From contig CAZJFH010000038.1 in assembly GCA_964545205.1 (NCBI GenBank), forward strand, positions 1 to 48,145: a DNA stretch of 48,145 nt, in the 5' to 3' direction. Numbering within the stretch: position 1 is the first letter of the stretch; each line of letters begins with the position of its first letter. This stretch comes from CAZJFH01 sp964545205. GTDB taxonomy: Bacteria > Pseudomonadota > Alphaproteobacteria > Rhodospirillales > Magnetospirillaceae. Below the pieces are notes generated by a model. That model was not told the DNA's origin. It was given only the letters and a program-made list of their open reading frames with translations, and searched no databases. This document shows, one piece after another, positions 8,112 to 16,448 of this stretch. The position numbers were made by a program, and so were the translations under genes.

Positions 8112-9478
8112 GATTCCGCCGCCCGCAGCAGTTCCGCCCGTTCGTCCTTCAGCGCCTCGGCGATCAGGAACGCCAGCTCCAGCGCCTGGGTGGCGTTCAG
8201 GCGCGGATCGCAGTGCGTGTGATAACGGTCGCCGAGATGCTCGGCGTCGATCATCTGCGAGCCGCCGATGCATTCGGTGACGTTCTGGCCGGTCATCTCG
8301 AAATGCACGCCGCCGGCATGGGTGCCCTCGGCGCGGTGCACGGCGAAAAAGCCCTTGACCTCCTGCAGGATGCGGTCGAACGAGCGGGTCTTGTAGTCGC
8401 CGGCCTTGGCGGTGTTGCCGTGCATCGGGTCGCACGACCACACGACGCTGCGCCCTTCGGCCTTCACGGCGCGGACCAGGGCCGGCAGCTTGGCCTCGAC
8501 GTCGTCGGCGCCCATACGGGCGATCAGGGTCAGGCGGCCGGGCTCGTTGGCCGGGTTGAGGGTGTCGATCAGGCGCATCAGATCGTCCGGGCTCATGCCC
8601 GGGCCGATCTTGCAGCCGATCGGGTTGGCGATGCCGCGCATGAACTCGACATGGGCGCCGTCGAGCTGGCGGGTGCGCTCGCCGATCCACAGCATGTGCG
8701 CCGAGACGTCGTAAAGCCGGCCGGTGGTCGAGTCCTCGCGGGTCAGCGCCTCCTCGTACCACAGCAGCAGCGCCTCGTGGCTGGTGAAGAACTCGGTCTC
8801 GCGGATCTGCGGCGTCGTCTCGCTGGTCAGGCCGCAGGCGGCCATGAAGTCCAGGGTCTCCGACAGCCGGTCGCAGAGGTCGCGGTAGCGGGCGTGCTGT
8901 TCGTCGTTGGCGAAGCGCAGGGTCCACTGGTGGACCTTGTGCAGGTCGGCATAGCCGCCCTGGGCGAAGGCGCGCAGCAGGTTCAGCGTCGCCGCCGACT
9001 GGTTGTAGGCGCGGACCATGCGCTCGGGATCGGGAATGCGCGATTCCGGCGTGAACTCCATGCCGTTGACCATGTCGCCGCGATAGGCCGGCAGGGTCAC
9101 GCCGTCGATGGTCTCGGTCGGCGCCGAGCGCGGCTTGGCGAACTGGCCGGCCATGCGGCCGACCTTGACCACCGGACAGGCGGCGCCGAAGGTCAGCACC
9201 ACGGCCATCTGCAGCAGCACCCGGAAGGTGTCGCGGATGTTGTTGGGGTGGAACTCGGCGAAGCTCTCGGCGCAGTCGCCGCCCTGCAGCAGGAAGGCCT
9301 TGCCGTCGGCGACCTTGGCCAGCGCCGACTGCAGCCGGCGCGCCTCGCCGGCGAAGACCAGCGGCGGAAAGCTGCGCATGGTCTGCTCGACCTGGGCCAG
9401 CTTCTCCTGATCGGGGTATTCCGGCACCTGCTGCACGGGCTTCGCCCGCCAGCTCGCCGGCGTCCACTTGTCGGCCAT
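8108..9478 (-). CDS. aroG: Class II (plant-type) DAHP synthase
   Basis: 3-deoxy-7-phosphoheptulonate synthase catalyses the first shikimate-pathway step, condensing phosphoenolpyruvate with erythrose 4-phosphate. It is 456 aa, the usual class II length. Class II marks include FLLQGGDCAESF near residue 80, VGRMAGQFAKPRS, the metal and substrate region WSCDPMHGNT, GTHAGGVHFEMTGQNVTECI and YHTHCDPRLNA. The ATG at 9478 has AGAGGA 6-11 bases upstream; an alternative start at 9508 has no comparable site. It is the first gene of a two-gene unit with pncB. No separate regulatory domain is visible. Confidence 0.96.
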   Translation of the reverse strand: MADKWTPASWRAKPVQQVPEYPDQEKLAQVEQTMRSFPPLVFAGEARRLQSALAKVADGKAFLLQGGDCAESFAEFHPNNIRDTFRVLLQMAVVLTFGAACPVVKVGRMAGQFAKPRSAPTETIDGVTLPAYRGDMVNGMEFTPESRIPDPERMVRAYNQSAATLNLLRAFAQGGYADLHKVHQWTLRFANDEQHARYRDLCDRLSETLDFMAACGLTSETTPQIRETEFFTSHEALLLWYEEALTREDSTTGRLYDVSAHMLWIGERTRQLDGAHVEFMRGIANPIGCKIGPGMSPDDLMRLIDTLNPANEPGRLTLIARMGADDVEAKLPALVRAVKAEGRSVVWSCDPMHGNTAKAGDYKTRSFDRILQEVKGFFAVHRAEGTHAGGVHFEMTGQNVTECIGGSQMIDAEHLGDRYHTHCDPRLNATQALELAFLIAEALKDERAELLRAAES

Positions 9479-9554
9479 ACCGTCCTCTGCCGCTGATCGT
9501 CCACGCATATCCGGAACGGCCGGTATACTGCAGCCGCGAGAAGATTGCCAGCGG

Positions 9555-12071
9555 CTAGGGCCGCTGCGCCGCGAAGCGCCCGAACTCGGCCGGCGGCAAT
9601 GGTTTCGAGAAATGGTAGCCCTGGAACAGCGAACAGCCGCGATCGCGCAGGAACGCCACCTGTCCGGCGGTCTCGACGCCCTCGGCCACCACTTCGAGGC
9701 CGAGCGAGCGGCCGATCGCCAGGATGGCGTCGACCAGGGATTCGTCGCGGCCGTCGGTGCCGATGTCGCTGACGAACGAGCGGTCGATCTTGACGCAGTG
9801 GATCGGCAGCCGCTTGAGGTGGCTCAAGCTGGAATAGCCGGTGCCGAAATCGTCGAGCGCGATGGCGAATCCCTCGCCGCTCAGCCGCTCCAGCGCCGCC
9901 AGCGCGCGGTCGAGGTCGGTCATCATCAGCGATTCCGTCAGCTCGAACTCCAGCTCGGCCGGGGCGGCGCCGTGGTCGGCGACGGTGCGCAGGATGCGGT
10001 CGACCAGGCCGCGGTCGCCGAACTGGCGCGCCGACAGGTTGACCGCGACGCGCGGCGGCGCGACGCCGGCGGCGCGCCAGGCGCGGGCGTCTTCCAGCGC
10101 CTTCGTCAGCACCAGATCGCCGAGCGGCACGATCAGCCCGGTCTCCTCGGCCAGCGGGATGAACTCGGCCGGCGAGACCATGCGGCCGTCGAGCCGCCAG
10201 CGCACCAGCCCCTCGGCGCCGGCGACCCGCCCCGAGGGCAGTTCGATCTTGGGCTGGTAGTGGAGTTCCAGTTCGCCGTTGTCGATCGCCCGGCGCAGGC
10301 GCGCCTCGAGGGTCAGGTTGCCGATCACCCGCGCGTTCATGCTGCTGTCGAAGAAGCGCAGGGTCGAGCGCCCCTCCTCCTTGGCGCGGTACATCGCGGT
10401 GTCGGCGTTCTTGAGCAGGAGGTGGAAGGCGTCGCCGTCGTCGGGCGCGATCGCCGCGCCGATGCTGACGCCGACGGTGAACTCGTGGCCGTGCAGCGAC
10501 ACCGGCTGCGACAGCGCGGCGATGATCTTCTCGCCGACCCGGACCGCCTCCTCCATGCCGTCGATCTCGGGCAGCAGCACGGCGAACTCGTCGCCGCCGA
10601 GCCGCGACAGGGTGTCGCTGCGGCGCAGGATCGACTGCATGCGGCCGGCCATCACCTTGAGCAGCTCGTCGCCCACGTCGTGGCCCAGGCTGTCGTTGAC
10701 CATCTTGAAGCGGTCGAGGTCGAGGAACAGCAGCGCCGTGCGGGTGCGGTTGCGCCGGCCGGCGAGCAACGCCTGGGTGACGCGGTCCTCGAGCAGGATG
10801 CGGTTCGGCAGGTCGGTGAGCGCGTCGTGGAAGGCCAGCTTCGAGATGCGCTCGTCGCGCTCCTGCAGGGCGCTGATGTCCCGGCAGACGCCGCGATAGC
10901 CGATCAGCCGGCCGCTGCCGTCGAGAATCGGCATGCCGCTGATCGAGGCGTGCTGCACGGTGCCGTCCTTGCGGATGTTGGCGCTGCGCATGTCCGAGAA
11001 CGGCCGGTGCGTCCTGGCGAGTTCCTGGACGGCGGCACGAAGCCGCGGGCCGTCCTCCGGCGCCATCAGATCGAACGGCGCGCGGCCCAGAAGCTCGTCG
11101 GGCGTGTAGCCGATGATCCGCTCGACGTTGCCGGCGACGTAGGTGAAGTGCCCGGCGCGGTCGGTCTCCCAGATCCAGTCGGCGCTGGTGAAGGTGAAAT
11201 CGCGGAAGCGCTGCTCGCTGGCGACCAGCGCGTCCTCGGCGTGTTTGCGCCGCGAGATGTCGCGCCAGACGCAGTAGATGACCTCGCGCCCCTGGAGCTG
11301 CATCGACGACAGCGTCACCTCGGCCGGGAAGTCGCTGCCGTCGGCGCGCCGATGCGCCCATTCGAAGCGGTGGATGCCGCGTTCGCGCGCCAGCCGCATC
11401 ATGCGCTCGGCCTTGCCGTGCGAGGACTCGCCGCACGGCTGAACCTCCGGCGACAGCCGCGACGGATGGACCAGCAGCGACTGCTTGTCGGGATAGCCGA
11501 GGATGGCGACGGCGGCGGCGTTGCAGTCGATGAAGGCGGTGCCCTCGATCAGCCAGGCCGGATCGGGCGAGGCCTCGAACAGGGTGCGGAACCGCTCCTG
11601 GTCCTCCTGCAGCCGTCGCAGGGTCTCCATGCGCTCGCTGACGTCGCGCAGGATCGCCAGCACGTGGACCAAGCCGTCGACGAAGAACGTCGAGCCGTGG
11701 ATCTCGAGATCGAAGCGGGTGCCGTCGCGGCGCAGGCCGCGGGTGATGTAGACCGACGGCTCGCCGGTCGCCCGCCGCGCCACCGCCGCCGCCACCCGCT
11801 CGCGCTCCTCCGGCGCGATGATGTCGAGGATCGGCTTGCCGACCGGCTCGTCCGGGCCGTCATAGCCGAACAGCCGCGCGAAGGCGGGATTGACCAGGAC
11901 GTGGCGGCCGGCGTGGTGCACGGCGATCGCATCGAGCGATCCCGCGAACACCAGGCCCAAGCCCGGCAGCAGGTCGGAGGTGCCTCCGGCGGTCTCGCCG
12001 CGACGCCGTGGCGGCACCCGCCGAGCCGCGCTGGGCCGCAAACGCGGTTTCGTATCGGTCGACGAACCCAT
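9555..12071 (-). CDS. Triple-PAS GGDEF-EAL cyclic-di-GMP protein
   Basis: An 838-aa cytosolic sensor that can make and/or degrade cyclic di-GMP. Three PAS domains (about 38-150, 160-275 and 285-402) are followed by a GGDEF domain at about 410-575 with the intact motif RLGGDEF (492-496) and an inhibitory-site motif R483-RS-D486. The EAL domain at about 585-838 has E620-GLV-R624 (ExLxR kept, EAL itself reads EGL), NLSARQF, DDFGTGYSSL, KIDRSFV and AEGVE. Both activities therefore look possible. There is no membrane segment. The open frame runs upstream to 13442, but everything before the ATG at 12071 is shadow of other genes. It is divergent from a hemerythrin gene and shares its FNR-boxed control region. 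Confidence 0.94.
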   Translation of the reverse strand: MGSSTDTKPRLRPSAARRVPPRRRGETAGGTSDLLPGLGLVFAGSLDAIAVHHAGRHVLVNPAFARLFGYDGPDEPVGKPILDIIAPEERERVAAAVARRATGEPSVYITRGLRRDGTRFDLEIHGSTFFVDGLVHVLAILRDVSERMETLRRLQEDQERFRTLFEASPDPAWLIEGTAFIDCNAAAVAILGYPDKQSLLVHPSRLSPEVQPCGESSHGKAERMMRLARERGIHRFEWAHRRADGSDFPAEVTLSSMQLQGREVIYCVWRDISRRKHAEDALVASEQRFRDFTFTSADWIWETDRAGHFTYVAGNVERIIGYTPDELLGRAPFDLMAPEDGPRLRAAVQELARTHRPFSDMRSANIRKDGTVQHASISGMPILDGSGRLIGYRGVCRDISALQERDERISKLAFHDALTDLPNRILLEDRVTQALLAGRRNRTRTALLFLDLDRFKMVNDSLGHDVGDELLKVMAGRMQSILRRSDTLSRLGGDEFAVLLPEIDGMEEAVRVGEKIIAALSQPVSLHGHEFTVGVSIGAAIAPDDGDAFHLLLKNADTAMYRAKEEGRSTLRFFDSSMNARVIGNLTLEARLRRAIDNGELELHYQPKIELPSGRVAGAEGLVRWRLDGRMVSPAEFIPLAEETGLIVPLGDLVLTKALEDARAWRAAGVAPPRVAVNLSARQFGDRGLVDRILRTVADHGAAPAELEFELTESLMMTDLDRALAALERLSGEGFAIALDDFGTGYSSLSHLKRLPIHCVKIDRSFVSDIGTDGRDESLVDAILAIGRSLGLEVVAEGVETAGQVAFLRDRGCSLFQGYHFSKPLPPAEFGRFAAQRP

Positions 12072-12143
12072 GGTCCCCTGTGTCGGCGGAGCGATCCCAC
12101 GAATGGTAGTCGGGGCGCGGCTCCGACGCAATCCATCGTGAAC

Positions 12144-12157
12144 TTGACGAAGATCAA
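12144..12157. promoter_or_regulatory. FNR/FixK-type box
   Basis: TTGAC-GAAG-ATCAA matches the TTGAY-N4-RTCAA anaerobox of alphaproteobacterial FnrL/FixK regulators. It lies 73 bases before the GGDEF-EAL start (minus) and about 122 bases before the hemerythrin start (plus), so it could act on either promoter. Confidence 0.6.
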
Positions 12158-12212
12158 AGAACGGCAAAACGAGGCTCAAACTAGGCCGTATATCCAGCAA
12201 ATATCTTACGAT

Positions 12213-12249
12213 TGCAATAATTGCATCCGCGGGCTGAGGAAAATATAGT
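12213..12249 (+). promoter_or_regulatory. Sigma70-type promoter of the hemerythrin gene with overlapping palindrome
   Basis: TTGCAT (12221-12226) and TATAGT (12244-12249) are separated by 17 bases. The start codon is 30 bases downstream at 12279. The -35 region overlaps a perfect 13-base palindrome, TGCAAT-A-ATTGCA (12213-12225), a plausible operator. The stretch is much AT-richer than its surroundings. Confidence 0.65.
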
Positions 12250-12278
12250 GCGCGAATCGTAGACCTAGGCCGTTTCCG

Positions 12279-12857
12279 ATGCATGTCGATACCGCACAGT
12301 CGCGATGCCCCCAGTGCGGAGAGATGGCTCCGCAACGGATCGTGCGCCAGCAGGGCGAGCGGCCGCTGCTCTGGTGCGTCTTGTGCCGCCACGTCACCAT
12401 CGCCGAGGGCGAGCTGTCGCTGGCTGTCGACCCGATCGCCTTCTCGCCGGCGCTCAGCGTCAGGGTCGACGATCTCGACAAGGACCACGAGCGGCTGCTC
12501 GACATCCTCAACGAGCTGCACGCGGCGGCGAAGGCCGGCCGCAAGGACGACACGCGATCGGCGTCCAGCCGGCTGCGCCGCGACCTCGACCTGCATTTCG
12601 AGCGCGAGGAGGCGCTGCTGGCGCGCTCGGGCTATCCCGGCCTGCAGGCGCACCGGACCCTGCACGGCGCCCTGTACCGCGAGGTCGACCACCTCGTCGA
12701 ACGGCTGCTCGCCGCCCCGACCGCCGCGGCGGACGAGGCGGTGCTCGCGATCAAGTTCTGCCTGATCGAGCACCTCGGCGAAGACTTCAAGTACAAGGAC
12801 CACCTCGCCGGGCTGGCGGGCGGCGATCAGGTCTCCGCGAACAGCAGTTCCAGATAA
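12279..12857 (+). CDS. Zinc-ribbon / hemerythrin-like protein
   Basis: 192 aa. Residues 10-36 form a Cys4 ribbon (C10-PQ-C13, then C33-VL-C36). Residues about 58-185 are a hemerythrin four-helix bundle with the di-iron pattern: His in DKDHERLLDIL, HFEREEALL, HRTLHGALYREVDHL and HLGEDFKYKDH. Bacteriohemerythrins bind O2 and are linked to O2/NO sensing or iron handling; the ribbon suggests nucleic-acid or protein contact. It has its own promoter at 12221-12249 and an FNR-type box upstream. Its 3' end overlaps the convergent TetR gene by 31 bases. The divergent cyclic-di-GMP gene may belong to the same O2 response (inference). Confidence 0.9.
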   Translation: MHVDTAQSRCPQCGEMAPQRIVRQQGERPLLWCVLCRHVTIAEGELSLAVDPIAFSPALSVRVDDLDKDHERLLDILNELHAAAKAGRKDDTRSASSRLRRDLDLHFEREEALLARSGYPGLQAHRTLHGALYREVDHLVERLLAAPTAAADEAVLAIKFCLIEHLGEDFKYKDHLAGLAGGDQVSANSSSR

Positions 12858-13438
12858 TTGCGATAGTGGCCGAGCTGTTCGGCCACCGCCTGCGGCGCGT
12901 TCTCCATCCGCGACAGGATGAAGGCGCCCTCGACGACGCCGGTCAGCATGTCGGCGAGGCTGTCGAGTTCGACGGCGACGCGCGGCGGCCGCCGCTCGGC
13001 CGCCCGGCGAAGCTTCTCGGATACGCGCTCGCGCCAGAGCCGCAGGTTGCCGCGGATGACGGCGTGCGTGTGCGCGTCGAACAGCCCCGACTCGTAGCAG
13101 TACGACGCGAACAGGCAGCCCGGCGCCACCGTCAGGCCGAGGAACTGTTCGCGCAGCAGCCCGACCATGACGATGACCTGCTGCGCCGGGTCGCGGCTGA
13201 TCTGCTCGGCGCGCGCCATGGTCTGCTCCAGCACGGCGCGGTCGCGGGCGGCGAAGCGCTCGACCAGGGCGTGGCCGAGCTCGCCCTTGCTGGCAAAGTG
13301 GTGGAAGAAGGCGCCCTTGGTCACGCCGGCGCGGGCGATCAGCTTGTCGACCGAGGTGGCGGCGAAGCCCTGATCGAGGATCAGCGCCTCGGCGGCGTCC
13401 AGGATGGCGGTGCGGGTGCGGTCGGGATCGCGCGGCAT
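12827..13438 (-). CDS. TetR/AcrR-family transcriptional repressor
   Basis: 203 aa. The N-terminal helix-turn-helix (about 8-55) reads ILDAAEALILDQGFAATSVD and GVTKGAFFHHFASKGELGHA, the classic TetR pattern. The C-terminal ligand domain resembles the TetR_C group that has GCLFASYCYE, found in regulators of detoxification genes. The ATG is at 13438. The gene is divergent from a methyltransferase gene and both promoters carry the same operator (13455-13468 and 13561-13574), so it very likely represses itself and that gene. Its 3' end overlaps the hemerythrin gene by 31 bases on the opposite strand. Confidence 0.94.
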   Translation of the reverse strand: MPRDPDRTRTAILDAAEALILDQGFAATSVDKLIARAGVTKGAFFHHFASKGELGHALVERFAARDRAVLEQTMARAEQISRDPAQQVIVMVGLLREQFLGLTVAPGCLFASYCYESGLFDAHTHAVIRGNLRLWRERVSEKLRRAAERRPPRVAVELDSLADMLTGVVEGAFILSRMENAPQAVAEQLGHYRNYLELLFAET

Positions 13439-13454
13439 GCACTACAGATGCTGT

Positions 13455-13468
13455 ACCGACCGGTCTGT
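13455..13468. promoter_or_regulatory. TetR operator copy 1
   Basis: ACCGACC-GGTCTGT is a 14-bp palindrome with one mismatched pair, 17 bases upstream of the tetR start. It shares the 11-mer TACCGACCGGT (13454-13464) with copy 2. Confidence 0.7.
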
Positions 13469-13560
13469 TTGAACCTACCGCCTTGGCGCTATCGCCTTCG
13501 CCGCGCCGCCTCCCTCCCCTGCGGCTTTGCGTCCTGGCCGGCGGTTGCGGTCATATGCGT

Positions 13561-13574
13561 ACCGACCGGTTGGT
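13561..13574. promoter_or_regulatory. TetR operator copy 2
   Basis: ACCGACC-GGTTGGT is a 14-bp palindrome with one mismatched pair, 36 bases upstream of the methyltransferase start, where it would cover the promoter. It shares the 11-mer TACCGACCGGT (13560-13570) with copy 1. Confidence 0.7.
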
Positions 13575-13609
13575 CTGCAACGACAACGACGCCAGGAGGA
13601 CAAAGAACG

Positions 13610-14695
13610 ATGAATGCCGTCGCAACCGAATTCGATGCCGCCCGCGCCGAGGCCTTCGCCGAGGCCTTCGTCGACAAGGTCAACGGCGCCGCCGTGACGC
13701 TGATGAGCTCGGTCGGACACCGCACCGGGCTGTTCGACGCGATGGCCGAAATGGCGCCGGCGACCAGCGCCGAGATCGCCGCCAAGGCCGGCCTGAACGA
13801 GCGCTACGTCCGCGAATGGCTGGGGGCGATGGTCACCGGGGGCATCGTCGAATACCTCGCCGACAGCGGCCGCTACCGCCTGCCGGCCGAGCACGCGGCC
13901 AGCCTGACCCGCGCCGCGACGCCGAACAACCTGGCGGTGTTCGCGCAGTACATCCCGCTGCTCGGCGGCATCGAGGACGACATCGTCGCCTGCTTCCGCG
14001 ACGGCGGCGGCGTGCCCTACGAGCGCTACCACCGCTTCCACGACGTGATGGCCGAGGACAGCGGCCAGTCGGTGCTGCCGGCGCTCGAGAGCCATATCCT
14101 GCCGCTGGTCCCGGGGCTGATCGAGCGGCTGGAGCGCGGCATCGAGGTGCTCGACGCCGGCTGCGGCCGCGGCCGCGCGCTGCAGCTTCTGGCCGAGCGC
14201 TTCCCCAACAGCCGCTTCGTCGGCTACGACCTGTCGACCGAGGCCGTCGCCCACGGCGCCGCCGAGGCCCGTCGGCGCGGGCTCGACAACCTGCGCTTCG
14301 AGGCCCGCGACCTGTCGGATTTCGACGCCACCGCCCCGGCCGCCGCCTTCGACCTGGTCACCACCTTCGACGCCATCCATGACCAGGCCAAGCCGGCGGC
14401 GCTGCTGGCCGGCATCCGCCGCGCGCTCAAGGCCGACGGCGTCTACCTGGCCCAGGACATCAAGGGCTCGAGCCACGTCCACCACAATGTCGGCCACGCC
14501 ATCGCGCCGCTGATCTACACGATCAGCTGCATGCACTGCATGACGGTGTCGCTGGCCCAGGGCGGCGACGGGCTCGGCGCGATGTGGGGCCGCGAGACCG
14601 CCGAGCGCATGTTGGGCGAAGCCGGATTCGGCCGCGTCGAGGTCCACGAACTCGACCACGACATCCAGAACTACTACTACGTCTGCCGGCCGTGA
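13610..14695 (+). CDS. Class I SAM-dependent methyltransferase with N-terminal winged helix
   Basis: 361 aa. Residues about 20-100 form a winged-helix dimerisation domain (ATSAEIAAKAGLNERYVREW), as in the Rv2258c-like methyltransferases. Residues about 170-300 are the Rossmann SAM-binding domain, with motif I VLDAGCGRGRALQLL and motif II FVGYDLSTEAV, plus DLVTTFDAIHD and LKADGVYLAQDI. The Cys pair SCMHCM lies near the C-terminus. Substrate unknown; O-methylation of a small molecule is typical for the fold. The ATG at 13610 has AGGAGG 10-16 bases upstream. Control by the divergent TetR is strongly suggested by the shared operator. Confidence 0.92.
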   Translation: MNAVATEFDAARAEAFAEAFVDKVNGAAVTLMSSVGHRTGLFDAMAEMAPATSAEIAAKAGLNERYVREWLGAMVTGGIVEYLADSGRYRLPAEHAASLTRAATPNNLAVFAQYIPLLGGIEDDIVACFRDGGGVPYERYHRFHDVMAEDSGQSVLPALESHILPLVPGLIERLERGIEVLDAGCGRGRALQLLAERFPNSRFVGYDLSTEAVAHGAAEARRRGLDNLRFEARDLSDFDATAPAAAFDLVTTFDAIHDQAKPAALLAGIRRALKADGVYLAQDIKGSSHVHHNVGHAIAPLIYTISCMHCMTVSLAQGGDGLGAMWGRETAERMLGEAGFGRVEVHELDHDIQNYYYVCRP

Positions 14696-14763
14696 GCCTG
14701 TTCCGGGCGGCGGCGGCCGCCGCCGTCGCCGCCTACCCGAAGGAAGTGGTATGACCGGCTAGC

Positions 14764-14792
14764 TTGACCCCCTCCCGTTGCGGGCGTAGCGT
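14764..14792 (+). promoter_or_regulatory. Promoter of TRAP operon 1
   Basis: TTGACC (14764-14769), a 17-base spacer and TAGCGT (14787-14792) lie about 50 bases before the binding-protein ATG at 14843. The -35 matches 5 of 6 consensus positions and the -10 matches 3 of 6. Confidence 0.5.
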
Positions 14793-14842
14793 TTCGGAAG
14801 TTGAGAAGCGGCGAAAGCGCCGCCCGCACAGGAGGAACCGTC

Positions 14843-15850
14843 ATGATCAGCAAGACCGCATTCCTGCGGCCGGCGGCGCTCGCCGTCGGCATCGCCCTGA
14901 CCGCCGGCACGGCCGCCGCCGCCGACGTCACCCTGAAGGCCGGCCACCAGTGGCCGGGCGGCAAGGGCGACGTCCGCGACGAAATGGTCCAGATCCTCGC
15001 GCGCGAGATGGAAAAGGCCGATGTCGGCGTGAAGATCCGCGTCTATCCCGGCGCCTCGCTGTTCAAGCCCAAGGAACAGTGGAACGCCATGACGCGCGGC
15101 CAGCTCGACATCTCGGCCTTCCCGCTCGACTACGCCAGCGGCCAGCACCCGCAGTTCTCCGCGACCCTGATGCCGGGCCTGGTCAAGAACCACGACCACG
15201 CCAAGCGCCTGAACGGCTCGCCGTTCATGGACGACATCCGCAAGATCATCGAGGACGCGGGCGTCGTCGTGCTCGCCGACGCCTGGCTGGCCGGCGGCTT
15301 CGCCTCGAAGAAGAACTGCATCCTGGCCCCCGCCGACATCCAGGGCCAGGTCACCCGCGCCGCCGGCCCCGCCTTCGAGCAGATGCTGGCCGGCGCCGGC
15401 GCCTCGATCGCCTCGATGCCGAGCTCGGAAATCTACACCGCGATGCAGACCGGCGTGCTGGATGCCGCCAACACCAGCTCGGGCAGCTTCGTGTCGTACC
15501 GCATCTACGAGCAGGCCAAGTGCCTGACCCCGCCCGGCGACTACGCGCTGTGGTTCATGTACGAGCCGATCCTGATGTCGAAGAAGAGCTGGGAATCCCT
15601 CAGCCCCGAGCAGCAGGCGGCGCTCAAGGCCGCCGCCAGGAAGGCCGAGGACTACTTCTTCGGCGAGGCCAAGAAGCTCGACCAGAAGCTGGTCGACACC
15701 TTCAGCAAGAACGGCGTCGAGATCGCCAAGATGAACGAGGAGCAGTACAAGGCCTGGCTCGAAATCGCCAAGGGCACCTCGTACAAGAACTTCGCCGAGA
15801 AGGTGCCGGGCGGCGAGGAGCTGATCAACAAGGCCCTGGCCGTCGAATGA
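14843..15850 (+). CDS. TRAP transporter solute-binding protein (DctP family), operon 1
   Basis: 335 aa periplasmic receptor that captures a carboxylate-type solute for the DctQM permease encoded just downstream. A Sec signal peptide at about 1-27 (FLRPAALAVGIALTAGTAAA) is followed by the DctP fold: VTLKAGHQWP at the start of the mature protein, YPGASLFKPKEQWNAMTRGQ, MPSSEIYTAMQTGVLDAANT and MSKKSWESLSPEQQAALK. The ATG at 14843 has GGAGGAA 6-12 bases upstream. Substrate cannot be told. A hairpin at 15871-15894 separates it from the permease genes, which may allow more binding protein than permease to be made. Confidence 0.94.
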   Translation: MISKTAFLRPAALAVGIALTAGTAAAADVTLKAGHQWPGGKGDVRDEMVQILAREMEKADVGVKIRVYPGASLFKPKEQWNAMTRGQLDISAFPLDYASGQHPQFSATLMPGLVKNHDHAKRLNGSPFMDDIRKIIEDAGVVVLADAWLAGGFASKKNCILAPADIQGQVTRAAGPAFEQMLAGAGASIASMPSSEIYTAMQTGVLDAANTSSGSFVSYRIYEQAKCLTPPGDYALWFMYEPILMSKKSWESLSPEQQAALKAAARKAEDYFFGEAKKLDQKLVDTFSKNGVEIAKMNEEQYKAWLEIAKGTSYKNFAEKVPGGEELINKALAVE

Positions 15851-15870
15851 CCGCCACGTCCCGGCGCTCG

Positions 15871-15894
15871 CCCTCCCCCGCCCGCGGGGGAGGG
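15871..15894 (+). repeat. Stem-loop between dctP-type and dctQ-type genes, operon 1
   Basis: CCCTCCCCCG (15871-15880) and CGGGGGAGGG (15885-15894) form a perfect 10-bp stem with a 4-base loop. No T-run follows, so it is more likely an RNA-stabilising or attenuating stem than a terminator. TRAP operon 2 has a stem in the same position (38780-38809). Confidence 0.6.
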
Positions 15895-15914
15895 TCGGGC
15901 TGGAGGCCGCGCCG

Positions 15915-16448
15915 ATGACGGCGTTCATCCGTCTGGTCAAGGCGCTGTCGACCGCCTGCGGCATCGTCGCCGCGATCTGCATCGGCGGCGCCATCCTGGT
16001 GGTCTGCCAGATGGTGGTGGTGCGCTACCTGCTGCAGGGCTCGACCGTGTGGCAGACCGAATTCGTCACCTACGCGATCGTCGCCGCCACCTTCATCGGC
16101 AGCCCCTACGTCCTGCTGCACAAGGGCCACGTCAACGTCGACCTGCTGCCGGTCTACCTGCGGCCGCGCGGGCGGCTGGTGCTGGCGCTGATCGCCGCCG
16201 TCGTGTCGCTGGCCTTCTGCCTTCTGCTGACCTGGTACGGCTGGCTGATGTTCCACGAGGCGCTGGTCGAGGACTGGCACACCGACACGGTGTGGCGTCT
16301 GCCGCTGTGGATTCCCTACCTGCCGCTGCCGGTGGGCATGGCGGTGCTGTCGCTGCAATACGTCGCCGACATCTGCTGCCTGCTGACCGGCGAGGATCTG
16401 CCGTTCGGGCTCAGGCAGGAGGATCTGGGCGAGGAGATGGAGCCATGA
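15915..16448 (+). CDS. TRAP transporter small permease subunit (DctQ family), operon 1
   Basis: 177 aa inner-membrane protein with four predicted helices (starting near residues 12, 50, 88 and 130). Family marks are VCQMVVVRYLL in helix 1, WQTEFVTYAIVAATFIGSPY, and KGHVNVDLLP in the loop. It forms a complex with the large subunit. The stop overlaps the start of the next gene (ATGA at 16445-16448), so translation of the two is coupled. Confidence 0.93.
   Translation: MTAFIRLVKALSTACGIVAAICIGGAILVVCQMVVVRYLLQGSTVWQTEFVTYAIVAATFIGSPYVLLHKGHVNVDLLPVYLRPRGRLVLALIAAVVSLAFCLLLTWYGWLMFHEALVEDWHTDTVWRLPLWIPYLPLPVGMAVLSLQYVADICCLLTGEDLPFGLRQEDLGEEMEP

Noticed and set aside
9555..13442. 1295-aa open frame on the minus strand
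   Set aside because: Only the part after the ATG at 12071 has PAS, GGDEF and EAL domains. The upstream part is antisense or out of frame to the hemerythrin and TetR genes and has no protein features.
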